Source of the DNA: Acorus gramineus
Taxonomy: Eukaryota; Streptophyta; Magnoliopsida; Acorales; Acoraceae
Reading direction: 5' to 3'
Length of the DNA: 64,000 nucleotides
Assembly (NCBI GenBank): GCA_030737835.1
Contig: CM060847.1
Location: 2,880,484 to 2,944,483, forward strand
Below the pieces are notes generated by a model that had not been told where the DNA came from, did not search any database, and saw nothing but the letters and a program-made list of their open reading frames with translations. The first letter of the stretch is position 1, and every line of letters starts with the position of its first letter. Below are positions 23,006 through 34,665 of the stretch, piece after piece. A program made the position numbers and the translations under genes.

Positions 23006-24333
23006 ATGACCCTCATCAAAGGTTTCGGCCATGAATTCGAGTCCCCTGTTCCAGCCTCTAGGATGTTCAAGGCCGGGATCGTCGACGCCCACAACCTCGT
23101 CCCCAAGCTCATCCCCACCGTCGTCACCGGAACCACAATCCTCCAAGGAGACGGTGGTGTCGGCAGCATCAAACGCACCGACTTCTCTGACGGTCAATCC
23201 CACAAAATCCAATCATGACTGAGATTACGTTTGAAAACGAGTTTAGAGAGCTTTTGAGTTTTCAAATAGAAAAAAAAAAAACTACAACTTAATTAAAAGT
23301 TGTAAATAAATGTCAAATGCTTGTTTTTTTTTCATAATATGTGGAGATGCAGCTTCCTGTAAACTCAACTCAGTTTTAAACACAACTTTTAAGGAAAAAC
23401 TAACTCTGAAACAAATCCAATTCTAAATGGGACCTAAATTTTATAAGACCGGCCTTGAGCTAAGGTCCTCTACATCTCAAAAATTATATATAATTTAATT
23501 TTTCTCGGTTTCTTTTGGAATTTTATTTTAAACGTATTTATCTATCTTTATTCTCTCTTCTTTTTGTATGTTTGTTGTTTACTTATTTTATTTCTATTTT
23601 AGGATTTTATTTGGTTTATCAGAAAGGATTATCTTATTGGGTTTATGTGATTTTTCATATTTTTATTTTTATTTTTTTTCTTTATTATTTTTTTAAACGT
23701 GTGTATTATTTCATTATTCACAAATTTATTTGTTATTTTTATTTTAGTGGGGTTTGCTTTTATTTAATCTAAAAAATATTTTTGAAATAAGTTTAAAAAA
23801 TGCAAAAAATTATCATCAAAACAAATTTTTTGTCATACATGGGGCCCCTTTTTAAGATATGTGCCTCACTTAAATGACAATTTTTCAAAAACGACCTTGG
23901 AATCTCATTAAGGAGATGTTACAAGAACTACGGTCTAACATCAGACTGACCACCTCTGATGAGATTCGTTCAAGTTTAATTATATTTGATTAGATGATTC
24001 ATATGTGTTTTTGTATATATTGTTCCAGTGATTCCTTTCAACTACGTAACCGATCGAATTGATGTGCAAGACGAAGAGAAATTCATTTACAAGTACACGA
24101 TGGTCGAGGGAGGGCTACTGGGGAAGAAGTATGAGGCGGCGGATTATGAGGTGAGGTTCGAGCCGAAGGGCAACGGTGATGAGGGGTGCGTCTGTCGGAT
24201 GAGCGCGCGGTATCACGTCTACGACGACCAGGCTTTTACCGACGATGACATCAAGGTTGGGAAAAATGGGTTGATGGGGATGTACAAGGCTGTTGAGGCC
24301 TACTTGTTGGCTAATCCAAAAGCCTATGCTTAA
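23006..24333 (+). CDS. PR-10 / Bet v 1 family protein, gene 5 of 5
   Basis: Exons 23006-23192 and 24029-24333 with an 836-base phase-1 GT-AG intron encode 163 residues, the longest copy. It shows EFESPVPASRMFKAG, the loop GDGGVG at 48-53 (the usual form, unlike genes 3 and 4), VTDRIDVQDEEKF after the junction, GCVCRMSA and a C-terminal helix ending NPKAYA. It belongs to the gene 3-5 group and lies beyond the CACTA insertion, 5.4 kb from gene 4. No strong TATAAA is seen; AATAAATA at 22951 is the nearest candidate. Function is known only at family level. Confidence 0.93.
23227..23388. mobile_element. Inverted-repeat element inside the intron of PR-10 gene 5
   Basis: The left end ACGTTTGAAAACGAGTTTA and a right end AACTCAGTTTTAAACACAAC pair imperfectly. 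The left end matches the element in the intron of gene 3 almost base for base and lies at nearly the same distance from the donor. Confidence 0.5.
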
Positions 24334-24378
24334 GCCTTAATGTTGTGCTTGATCGTATGTGGATGAATATTTTGCATG

Positions 24379-24384
24379 AATAAA
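24379..24384 (+). terminator. Poly(A) signal of PR-10 gene 5
   Basis: AATAAA lies 46 bases after the stop codon in CATGAATAAAGAG. Confidence 0.55.
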
Positions 24385-25724
24385 GAGAATTGAATTGTTG
24401 ATTTTGTTCTGATTTTCACTGATTTGGGGTTTTTGTTAAATCACAAAACAATGTTTATCCATGGATGCCATACTAGGGGTAACTAAACTCATGCTTTAAA
24501 AGATGCTAATCCACCTTAGAAAAAGACAAAAAAGGAGGTGGGGTTCCATTTTCTAGAAAAAAGAGAAAAGAGAGGGGGGAAGAAAGAGGGTGGGGGGCTG
24601 AGAGGGCCATGATGGCGAGGTAGGCAGCGGTGGCCGACGGCCGAGGGCAATGGAGAATGAGTTACTTAGCTCTCTCTCTCTCTCTCTAGTCATATGATAT
24701 CTAAAAGATAAAATAAGCTTTAAAATCTTAATTTTAATATCATATCTTTCTATTATATCACTTGATTATCTAAATTAGTGTTAATATTTAAACAGTCAAC
24801 TATCTCAAAAAATAACTGTATCCGATATCTGAAGAGATCTGAATCTGAATATCTGTATTCGAATGATTAAGATAGACTATGAATATAACGTGACAGAAGA
24901 ACGATAAAAAGATCTAATTTATGTGAAGATCTCATAAGCTCATTGAATAATCTATAAGGAAGATAATAAAAGAGAATAACTCTTTTTTTATTGAAAAAAT
25001 TATCTCATACAAAAGGTGGTGACACTCCTTTTATAAGCCACAGTCGATTCTAACTATATTAAAAATAGTAAAGACACAATTACAACAATAATTATTAAAA
25101 TTTAATAATAATAAAATATACGATTTTAAAAATCCTAAATTCATACTTCACAAATAAAATGTAAACGGGATTAATATTATTTTATAAAATAAGAATTTTC
25201 TTTTATGATAAATCTATTAAAATTTTATTTTTAAGGTCTGAAATTAAATATTCAATATTGATTTTCTTTTTAGATATGGTAGATCAGGATATTAACACAT
25301 CTCATTGGTATTCCATCCGTTCAAAGGTTTACTATTCCACACACTGGAGGGTAGTATTGTCTTGGAATATTATCTCCAAAAAAAAGTGGGCATTTCTGTC
25401 AATAAAAAAAAACAGCGCCGAACAGAGTTGTTGTTGTGGGATGGCCCCCCATCCGTTCAACAGGCACGTAGATCCGCTTTGGTCTCGCATCCTTGACCGT
25501 TCGATTAATCAAGTCCGGTGAATCAGACGATCAGAAAAGAAAAATCCCAGCGATCGCACACGTCCGATTCTCACCGTGAGTGACCACTTTCATCCCTTCG
25601 TCCCACTCTTCCACAAATCGCGAATTTCAAATACCGAGACCCACTTGGTTATGTTTAATTAAAGTGATTTTATTTTTAATTAAATAAAAAATTAAAAAGT
25701 GTTGTGAAACTCATTATAAATAAT
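24385..25724. other. Intergenic sequence with GC-rich patch and CT repeat
   Basis: A G-rich patch (24540-24660) is followed by a (CT)n tract at about 24669-24690. At 24715-24870 there is AT-rich text with ATCTGAATCTGAATATC that resembles, in inverse orientation, sequence at 63600-63900. No coding frame of credible character is seen. Confidence 0.45.
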
Positions 25725-26675
25725 GGTTAAAGACATCTAAGTCTCTACAAACATGGGAAAACTCATATAAATCCTTACTAAGATTAGGACAGACGTATGA
25801 GTCCCTGAAAACTCAGAAAAATCCAATTATCATCCCTGAGTTAAATTTCCATCCAAACTTAATGGAATATTCCCAGAATATTCTGTTACATATAATTGTG
25901 TAGACATTGAAGTCCTTATAAACAGTCATAAAGACAAATTAGTCCCTGCAAAAGACAAAATTGCCCCTAAAAGACTTTTACATTAAATTGTGTACACATT
26001 GCAGTTCCTATAAACAATCATAAAGACAAATTAGTCATTGCAAAAGACAAAATTACCCCTAAAAGATTTTTACATTTAATTGGATAGATATTACAGTCCT
26101 TATAAACAATCGTAAAAACAAATTGGTACATGTAAAAGACAAAAATGCAAGAATTTTTATATTTAATTGTGTAGAAATTGCAGTCTTTTAGAGAGTATTT
26201 AATTTTTAAATTGCAATGTCTGCACAATTAAATGTAAAAATACTTCAAGGGTATTTTTGTCTTTTAGAGGAACCAATTTGTCTTTACGATTGTTTATAAG
26301 AACTGTAATGTCTATTCAATTACATGTAAAAGTCTTTCAAGGACAATTTTATCTTTTGCGGAGACTAATTTGTCTTTATGATTATTTATAGGGACTACAA
26401 TGTATACACAATTTAATGTAAAAGTCTTTTAGGAGCAATTTTATCTTTTGCAGGGACTAATTTGTCTTTATGACTGTTTATAAGGACTTCAATGTCTATA
26501 CAATTATATGTGATAGAATATTCTAGGAATATTCCATTAAATTTGGATGGAAATTTAACTCAGGGATGATAATTGGGTTTTTCTGAATTTTCAGGGACTC
26601 GCGCGTCTGTCCCAATTTTAGTAGGGACTTATATGGGTTTTCCCATGTTTGTAGGGACTTAAATGTCTTTAACCC
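25725..26675. mobile_element. Foldback Mutator-like element, family B (long inverted arms)
   Basis: The 951-base element is almost entirely palindromic: the left arm GGTTAAAGACATCTAAGTC is answered by the inverse at 26657-26675, and pairing continues for over 400 bases per arm to a centre near 26190. Each arm carries about three tandem repeats of ~125 bases with CAAAAGACAAAATT(A/G)CCCC text. Flanks TATAAATAAT (25715-25724) and TATAAAAAAT (26676-26685) agree at 9 of 10 positions. The related element at 37648-38248 has a perfect 9-bp duplication. No protein is encoded. Confidence 0.85.
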
Positions 26676-26685
26676 TATAAAAAAT

Positions 26686-27379
26686 TAGTTTAATTAAAAA
26701 GTTACTTTTAACTTTTATTATAAAAATATTGATTTTTAAAAAACAAAAAAAAATTTACTTTTTAAAAATCAAACACATTTAAACTAATTTATTCAAAATC
26801 TTATTTTCATTAGTGTTTTCAAACGGACCTTGAGTATTGTTACACTCCCTTTTTTACTCAATTCTATATATTAAAAATTCAGTGAATTATATATATGTTT
26901 TATATATCACATTAAATATTTTTTTTATATTTATTAAAAATTAGTTCATTCAACTTTAAAATAAAGCTATATACACTTTTTATAAAAATATATGTTGTAT
27001 TAAATAATATTTATTATCTTAAAAAAAAATAAAAACGTATTTGAATTTTGGTTGGTGAGGGTGAATGAGTAACATTTTACTTCAAATATCGGTGGCAGTA
27101 TTCGTAAATAGTTGACAAACCAGGGCATTCTTCATCAACAATCCATTTAAAAGCCTCCATTTTTTTTTTCCAGTATTTCAGAGAAATCAAAAGAAAAAAA
27201 AATCCTAAACTCACACAGGGTCTGTTTTGAAATTCAAAAAAAAAAAATATTTTTTTTTAAATATAATTTTGTTAGGGTTTCGTTAACTCTTCTTCTGCTA
27301 ACTTCACTCATATTGAAAACTAGGGTTTGCGATCCTTGAAAACTAGGTCTTCTTCTGTAATCGGATTTGATCGGAAGCC
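26686..27379. other. Spacer and leader of the importin-alpha gene
   Basis: AT-rich sequence with CAAACGGACC text near 26819 that may be the end of a decayed Tourist-like element. The last ~200 bases, with AGGGTTT motifs and TCTTCTTCTG tracts, look like promoter and 5' leader. Confidence 0.4.
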
Positions 27380-30300
27380 ATGTCGCTGAGGCCGAGCGCC
27401 AGGACGGAGGTCCGCCGGAACAGGTACAAGGTGGCGGTGGACGCAGAGGAAGGGAGGCGGAGGAGGGAGGACAACATGGTGGAGATCCGGAAGAACAAGA
27501 GAGAGGAGAGTCTCCTCAAGAAGAGGCGCGAGGGGATGCAGGCCTTTCAGTCGTTCTCCTCCTCCCTTCAGCCCTCCGCCGTCGAAAAGAAGGTTTGTGT
27601 TTTGTCGATCTAGGGTTTTTTGATCGGGTCCGATCGATCCGTTAGGGCTTCGTTTGCTTTTGATCTGGTTGTTAGTGTTTTGATGTTTGTTGGAATCTGG
27701 TTGTCAGGGTTTTGGTTTGATTGTGATCAGCGATTCATGTTGGTCGTGGTTTTGAAAGGGCTTTATTGTAAATTTTTAATTTCAGCTCGAAAGCCTTCCG
27801 GCGATGGTGAAGGGGGTCTATTCGGATGACAACGCTCTTCAACTCGAAGCCACTACACAGTTCCGGAAGCTTCTGTCAATAGGTATCGATGGATTATTCA
27901 TTTTATGTTTGTTTTGAATTTGAATGATTGATGGAGATGATCACTTTTGCTAATTTTATGGATTTGTTTATCAGAACGAAGCCCACCGATTGAGGAAGTT
28001 ATCCAAGCTGGTGTTGTTCCGCGCTTCGTCGAGTTCCTTCAGAGGGAAGGTTTTCCACAGCTTCAGGTGCTGGGAATGTGATTGTATATGAATTTATTTG
28101 TTTGTGGTACTTATTGATTTTATTTGTTCTTATTGGCTCTCCTGAACATGTGATATAATTGTTTTATTATGGGTAGTTTGAAGCGGCCTGGGCTCTGACA
28201 AACATTGCATCTGGAACCTCGGAGAACACCAAGGTTGTAATAGACCAGGGGGCTGTCCCGATCTTTGTGAAGCTTCTTGGGTCCCCAAGTGATGATGTTC
28301 GTGAACAGGTACGCATCATATATGCATTGAGGGAGATGTGGTTTTGCTTGATGTTGTTTGCTTGTTAACCCATGGTGAAAATTGTACTAGAATTATAGAG
28401 AAAGCAGTCTTTTTTCTTCTAAATGTGATTTGGATTTGTAATTCCTATTTCTGCACTTGCTTTTGTAATCTCTAGGCTGTTTGGGCACTGGGAAATGTGG
28501 CTGGGGATTCTCCGAGGTGCCGGGACCTTGTTTTGAGCAGTGGTGCACTGATCCCGCTCCTGGCACAGCTCAACGAGCATGCTAAGCTCTCTATGCTGAG
28601 AAATGCCACCTGGACTCTGTCAAACTTCTGCAGAGGGAAGCCACCGCCTCCTTTTGAGCAGGTTGGGGTTTCTTCTTATGAACTATTTTGGTGCATTGAT
28701 ATAATTATTATGCCTTGATCAAGTGCAGCATGATAGTCATGGGAAGCACACCAACTTAGTTGATGTGCTTATTTTGCAAGTTGTGTTGATTTACATATAA
28801 TGACATATTCAATGGTACTAATGTCGTAAGATTCTCAAATAGTCTCTAGGTAGCATTTTTTTAACAGGTTCTGATGGAATTTGTACTTATTTGCTTGTGG
28901 CAGACAAAGCCTGCTCTGCCTGCCCTTGAGCGCCTCATCCATTCTAATGATGAGGAAGTTCTCACAGATGCTTGCTGGGCACTGTCATACCTTTCTGATG
29001 GAACCAATGATAAGATCCAAGCTGTCATTGAGGCAGGTGTCTGCCCTCGTCTTGTTGAACTTCTTCTGTAAGTAATACTCTCTTTATCTCTCTTTTTTTT
29101 TTTTCATTTTCTTATTGGCTTCTCTCTAATGGATGCAAGCTCTGAAAGCTGTTTTATCTGGATGTGAATTTTTCCAGTCACCCTTCCCCGTCAGTGCTCA
29201 TCCCTGCTCTGCGCACAGTGGGAAATATTGTTACTGGTGATGATATGCAGACTCAGGTATATTATACTTCCTTATGGATCCCCTTTATGGTGCTTCTTAT
29301 GTGTTCTTTGATTTAATGACAGTTGATGCATTGCTTTGGTTTTTTCCAAAAAATAGAAGAAATGAGTGTTGCCATGGGATTTTATTAGTAAAAACTGTCT
29401 CCATGATCGATAAGAAAAACAGGAAAACATCAGAATTTCATATTATACAAGTAACCTACTCTTTTCTTAAAAAAAAAAACACTCCCCTCCTGTGGATTTT
29501 CTGCTTAGGAGCCTACAAAAATATGCTTTCTACATGTTCTTAAGTTGTCTAAAATGTTATTAAGGCGATGCACCTGAGTGCATCCAACACAGGCCAGTTT
29601 GCCTCGTGTGCACTTTGTGCACAAGGTGTTGTGCCCGAGCATGCCTTAGTTGTGCGTTGCCTTACTCAAATATCAATGTTTTTTGTGTGCTTTTTTGTGC
29701 ATTGCCTTGAATTCATTCCTCCTACACCTTGTAAGAGTTGAAAAAAAAAAGATCCATTTTTTCTTTGTGTTAATTATTATGTACCGGTTATTTGGGTGCT
29801 TCACTATTTGGCCTGTGTTGGTATTTTTTTAGAACTCTATTATTTGTCTTGAACTATTTTTGTTAAATTTCCTTAAAACATTGCTGTTGCACTGTGTGGC
29901 AGCTGGGAGTGTGAACTTTCAGGATGGTAATTTGGTGATCCGAGCGTAGAGGGGGGAGGCTTTTCTGTATTTTGCATAGTAGATCTCGAGTCTACTATTT
30001 TCTTGTGTTTTCTTTTGCTTTGTTGGAAATGTAGTCCATTTTTTTTGAAAATGAAGATTGGAACAATTCACAAGTGTATCCCAACATTAAATAAATTTTA
30101 GCGGTAGGATTACTAGTTTACTAAAAATAAAATAAAAAACAGATTCTCTTGCTGCTTTCACTATGAATGAATCCTCCTTTCTGGTGAAAAAATTGTGAAG
30201 AAATTACTCCTTTTCTTCTTCCTTGTCACTGATCTGTTTTTGCCATTTTATTCTTTCCCTTATTCCTGTCATCATTATCTTCTTCTTCTTCCGTGATTTT

Positions 30301-32440
30301 GTGTTGAACTTGGTATCTGTAAAGGACTAAAGGTGCAAATCTTGGCTGATGGTATCACTGACACGCTTTTGTGGTTATAGCTGTCAAAGCATGTTATCCG
30401 TCTATTGATTATGGCTTCTCAGTTATTGATACATATTATATTTAGATTATTGAGAATGTTACTAATATTGGAAATATGTCAGCAGACCTTCCAAACACCT
30501 TCAATCCATGTTTAACTTATGTTGGATGCATTCACAACTTATAAGTGATTATTTTGTAGTGTATATGAACTTAGGGTGCGTTTGAATCCACATTGGAGTG
30601 AATTCTGTGGTGGAAAGCCGCAAAAACGCAAATGCGGATCCAAAGTAGGTTTCAACGTACGAGTCCCACTGCTTATCCACACTGTTTCAGGCCAAATTTC
30701 TCTGCGTTTTAAAATCTCCCAAAAGAATGCTTTTCAAACTCGTGTTTGAACCCCCACGATTTTTGGAACTCGAGCTTCCCCTCCCCCACTTCCGAGCATG
30801 CCCTTAATGTATTGGGATCATGTCTGTTGTAAATCAACGTGAATCATTGAATAGTAGATGATCTGTGCTTGGTGAATGAGCTGAAAATATTAAATATTTT
30901 GTATAAAATTAAATGAAGCTTGCTGGACAATTTCAAACATCACTGCTGGAAATAAGGACCAGATTCAGGTATTGGCAAAATTGCTGTAGTTTATCTGCAA
31001 CAAGCATTCTAAATTATCCGATCTTGCCATTCTGTCATCACTCTGCCTCTGCTTTTACTTACAGTCTACACATCAGTTTTCATGAATCGTGTAATTATTT
31101 TCTAATGACTATCAGTTGCTGTTTCTCATAATTCATTCACAATTTACCCATGTGTTTTCTAATATCTTCGCTTGTGTCATTGGGTTATACAACTAGATGG
31201 AATAGATTGGTTATTTGAGCCAGAAAACTAATCTATGATGTATTCTTATTTGTCTAGTCAGCTTTGATGTTATTCTTATTTTATGCTTCATTGGCCACTT
31301 AGATGTCTGATAGGGAATATCTATGCAGGAATTAAACCACCTTTCCCATAACATTAAAAGGTATCCTAGTTCAAAGCATTGTGGGTGATTGGACCTTATA
31401 CATCCCAAATGAACAACTTTTCTGACATAAAATTAATTCTGTTCACGATGCCACGCATTATTCTCCAAACAGTGTGTGCAACAGTGTGTCCAACAGGGCG
31501 TAATGTCTGAATATAATTGGTCTAATGCAAAATCTAGGTACTGTAAAAATAATTATTATCACACAAGTCAAATAGTGTGTGCTCAGATATATATTATACC
31601 GTGTGTATGTGATTTTTTTTTAATGCAAGTCCTCCGAAGGGTCATATTGTCCTTTATATTCCCCCTCTTTAGCTTGTTTAATTACATTATTGTTTGGCAT
31701 TTATAAGTGTAGTAGATGTTCCCTCTTTCGGACATGTGAAACCTCATTTGTTTTGGCTTTCCCTATATCTATGTAGACTGTAGTTGTCGCTTTTCTTGTG
31801 ATCCCTGCCTTTTGAGGATTGATTTCTTTGTCATTGGAAAACTTGCAGGCTGTAATTGCTGCTGAGATTATTGGTCCTCTAGTGCAATTGCTTCAGAATG
31901 CTGAGTTCGACATCAGAAAAGAAGCTGCATGGGCAATTTCTAATGCTACATCTGGTGGCACTCATGAGCAAATAAAGTACCTCTGCCCTGCTCTTATTGT
32001 TAAATACCCAACCCCATATATATATATATTTTTTATTCTCATGTTGGATTATTTTTTGGTATAGGTTTCTGGTGAGCCAGGGCTGCATCAAGCCATTGTG
32101 TGACCTCCTCGTGTGCCCCGACCCAAGAATAGTGACTGTTTGCCTGGAAGGGCTGGAGAACATCTTGAAGGTTGGCGAGGCCGAGAAGAACCTGGGCAAC
32201 TCTGGTGACGTGAACCTCTACGCACAGATGATAGACGAAATGGAGGGTCTGGAGAAGATCGAGAGCCTACAGAGCCATGACAACACGGAGATCTATGAGA
32301 AGGCGGTGAAGATCCTTGAGACATATTGGCTGGAGGAGGAAGACGAGGCCATGCCCGCCGGCGATGGTGCCCCTCCCCAAGGTTTCGACTTTGGGAGCGG
32401 TGGGGTTCCAGTTCCTTCCGGTGGATTCAAGTTTGGTTAG
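27380..32440 (+). CDS. Importin-alpha (karyopherin alpha) with a damaged exon
   Basis: The nuclear-import adaptor binds classical nuclear localisation signals through armadillo repeats and importin-beta through its N-terminal IBB domain. Intact coding exons: 27380-27592 (IBB domain with [18 protein letters not shown] and LLKKRREG), 27786-27882, 27975-28066, 28177-28308, 28476-28661, 28904-29067, 29178-29256, 31849-31976, 32065-32440. All junctions are GT-AG and phases agree. Armadillo landmarks such as [43 protein letters not shown] and [10 protein letters not shown] are present, and the C-terminus is acidic (EEEDEA) and ends GGFKFG. Between TQ (29256) and AVIAAE (31849) the family has about 43 further residues. 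Only the last 18 are found here (30915-30968), without a usable acceptor. Exons as listed encode 488 residues against about 530 normally. A short 3' UTR intron (32445-32529) is likely. Confidence 0.9.
30574..30803. mobile_element. Possible MITE in the importin-alpha intron
   Basis: GGGTGCGTTTGAATCC at the left and GAGCATGCCC at the right are flanked by TTA on both sides (30571-30573, 30804-30806). End pairing is weak, so this is a tentative Tourist-like call. It lies 112 bases upstream of the broken exon. Confidence 0.35.
30915..30968 (+). pseudogene. Remnant of importin-alpha exon (armadillo repeat 7)
   Basis: The frame reads [18 protein letters not shown] and is followed by a normal donor (CAG then GTATTG), exactly as the 3' end of this exon should. 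Upstream there is an in-frame TAA at 30891-30893 and no AG between it and the exon text. The only nearby AG (30917-30918) would give the wrong phase. About 25 codons that should precede are not found in the 1.6 kb upstream. The Trp and Asn of WTISN belong to the minor signal-binding site of the protein (family knowledge). Confidence 0.75.
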
Positions 32441-32529
32441 GCGTGTAAGTACAGCTCACATATTTTTTTATGTTATTAATCATATAGATTTGGTTGCGCT
32501 CATGTATGGTTATGGTGGTGTACTTGCAG

Positions 32530-33515
32530 GGTTGTTTTGTTGGAGTTGTGATGGAACCGTGTCCGAGATGGTCGGGGGTCTGGTCGTCATGTTTGCTTGT
32601 CAGGGTCCTGTTGGTCCAGTCCAGGTCTGGTTCAGGGTGGTGAAATGGGTCCATTGATGGTCTGTTAAAAAGGAGGCTTTTGTTTTCTTATTTTTAAAAG
32701 TGGACCATGGGATTCATTTTTATTGTACTGGGGAGGGTTGTCTGGGGTTTTCCCAAATTTTTTTTTTTAACCCAACTTTGCATCACACTTGTTGTGGTCA
32801 GAGGCAAAAAATAGAGGAAGATTACTTTGTTGTTGATCGGTCATGGTATTTTTAGAGTTTTTTTTAAACTGTAAATTGTTGGGTGTATTGTCACTCAAAA
32901 AAGTCACAGGTCATGTATTTGTCATATCTTGCCTGGTGTATAGCAAGAGCGGAAGAGTTTTTGAGTGTTTGGTTTTTTCGAGTCTCTTCTGGGATTAAGA
33001 TTGGTTTATATATTCTTATTAATGGTCTTTAGACCAATGGTCAAATGGATGTCTTTTTCTTTGGTGCTGTTACCATGGAGAGTTGTTATACAGTTTTTTT
33101 TTTTTTTTTTTTTCTGCTCCAATTTAAGTTTTATATGGATTGATAGAAAGTTATTGAGGTGTATATTCATATTAAAGAGATTTTTTTTATAGAAATTTTT
33201 TATATTTTTTTATAAATGCATTTATAAAATTTATTAAAATATATGTTTTTTTATTTTATTTTATTTTATGGAAACATGTATTTTAGTTGATAATGTATAT
33301 ATTATTTTTTGAAAAATTTAAAACATATGTTGACTGGAATTGAGGTTGGAAATAGGGCTATACGTAACATTATCTTATTATTATCCTTTTTCAGGTTTGG
33401 TGGGTATTGTTATGTATATATATATATATGTTGTATGTTGTTTTTTTTAAGCTTTTATAACTTGAATACAATTTAATTCAGTAAACAATTGCATTGTCGA
33501 GTTAAAGTTTTGCTT
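32530..33515. other. 3' UTR and downstream spacer of importin-alpha
   Basis: G/T-rich sequence to about 33000 is probably 3' UTR. Beyond it is AT-rich spacer with a T20-like run near 33093-33112 and a TATATA tract at 33416-33429. Confidence 0.4.
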
Positions 33516-34267
33516 CTCTCGTTGTGCTGCGGCATAAGAGGCTGATTTGTTTGTTTCAGTGCTCGAGGCTCTACAGGATACTTTTTTGTTTTTGGATCGG
33601 TTCTGCGTTCACAGCTATTACAGGTGGTTTCGTTGGAACCTTGCTGTGTCAATATAGACGGCTCTAAAGCACAGGGAGATTTGGGGTGGCAAATTCCCTC
33701 TTAAAATTAAAGCGTTCCTTTGGCTTTTGTATTTGGGAAAGTTCGTAACGAAAGACAGAAGGGCTCGGTGGGTGGCAAACCAAGATCTTTGGTGTGTTCT
33801 TTGTGGTGCGGAGGATGAATCGGTTTTGCACCTCTTTGTTACTTGTCCACTAGTTCGTGAGGTTTGGAGTTGGCTGGGGTGCGTGACGAGTATGGTGTCC
33901 TCTTTCCTGTCTATTGATGATATGTGGAGGGCGAGGAAGCGACTACGAAGCCGAGGTGATAGTTGTCGGGGTAAAATGTCTCAATGTTTTGTCCCGGTGG
34001 TGGTGTGGTCGATTTGGAGGGAATGTAATGCTACGTTATTTAGGGGATGCACGTCATGTATAGAAAACATTTGTGAATCGTCTCTTAGATACATTAAGGA
34101 AAATTCTGCGCGGGAGCGAGTGCGGTCTCCCTTACTATAGATCTTTCTTCTACAGTAAAAGTGTCTCCTTACTTTTTTGGTTTGCTTGTTTTATCTTGCT
34201 TTGTATCCTTGGACTCGACTCTTTTCGTTATAAAAAAGTGACTGGCGTACCATTTTATCAAAAAAAT
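33516..34267 (+). mobile_element. 5'-truncated LINE retrotransposon (zf-RVT end of ORF2)
   Basis: The insert encodes the C-terminal zinc-binding region found after reverse transcriptase in plant LINEs: KFPLKIKAFLWLL, then WCVLCGAEDESVLHLFVTCP and a Trp-rich tail (VVVWSIWRECNATLF), open from about 33680 to a stop at 34138-34140. Reverse transcriptase and endonuclease are absent, the usual 5' truncation. The 3' end is ATCAAAAAAAT. Direct repeats AGTTTTGCTT lie at 33506-33515 and 34268-34277, a 10-bp target duplication that bounds the insert. It is inactive. Confidence 0.85.
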
Positions 34268-34414
34268 AGTTTTGCTTTTCACTGAGTTGTATGGTGGTCT
34301 GCCCTTTATTAAATCCAAATAACTGCACGATGTTACAACTAGGCAAATCGAGAAGCATCACCCAGTCTAATAGCATAGGGGAAGAAGATAATCTTATTTT
34401 ATTGATTTATATGA

Positions 34415-34665
34415 AAGGTGTTTTTTTTTATTTTTTAGTCTCTGGGAGGGATGTTTCTTTATATTTTAGTTTAAGTCTTTAGATTTAAAAGGTATGTTTC
34501 TTATTAGTCCCTGGGAGAGACTTATTCTTAAATTATTTGATTTTCTTTTTAGTCTCTGAAGAGACTAAAAATGAGCGTATCATTTAAACCTGGAGACTTA
34601 AACCGAAATATGAAGAAGCGAGGAATCGATCACTAAATCACATAGTTTATGGGGACTTTAAATTA
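34415..34665. mobile_element. Diverged copy of inverted-repeat family C
   Basis: TTTTAGTCTCTGGGAGGGA, TTAGTCCCTGGGAGAGACTT and a right end GGAATCGATCACTAAATCA...GGGGACTTTAAATTAAAAA follow the order of the element at 60632-60890. The left end is less clear and no duplication was fixed. Confidence 0.55.

Noticed and set aside
23515-23772. Phe/Tyr-rich open frame resembling a membrane protein
   Set aside because: It lies inside the intron of PR-10 gene 5 and its content reflects T-rich intron sequence.
29650-29832. Open frame with [10 protein letters not shown]...KKK text as the lost 5' half of the importin-alpha exon
   Set aside because: The similarity is only a few residues, no fitting donor or phase links it to 30915, and the frame is Phe/Leu/Cys-rich by base composition.
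33727-34140. Independent host gene encoding a zinc-binding protein
   Set aside because: The C-x2-C...H...C pattern with Trp-rich tail is the LINE zf-RVT region, and direct repeats bound the insert.
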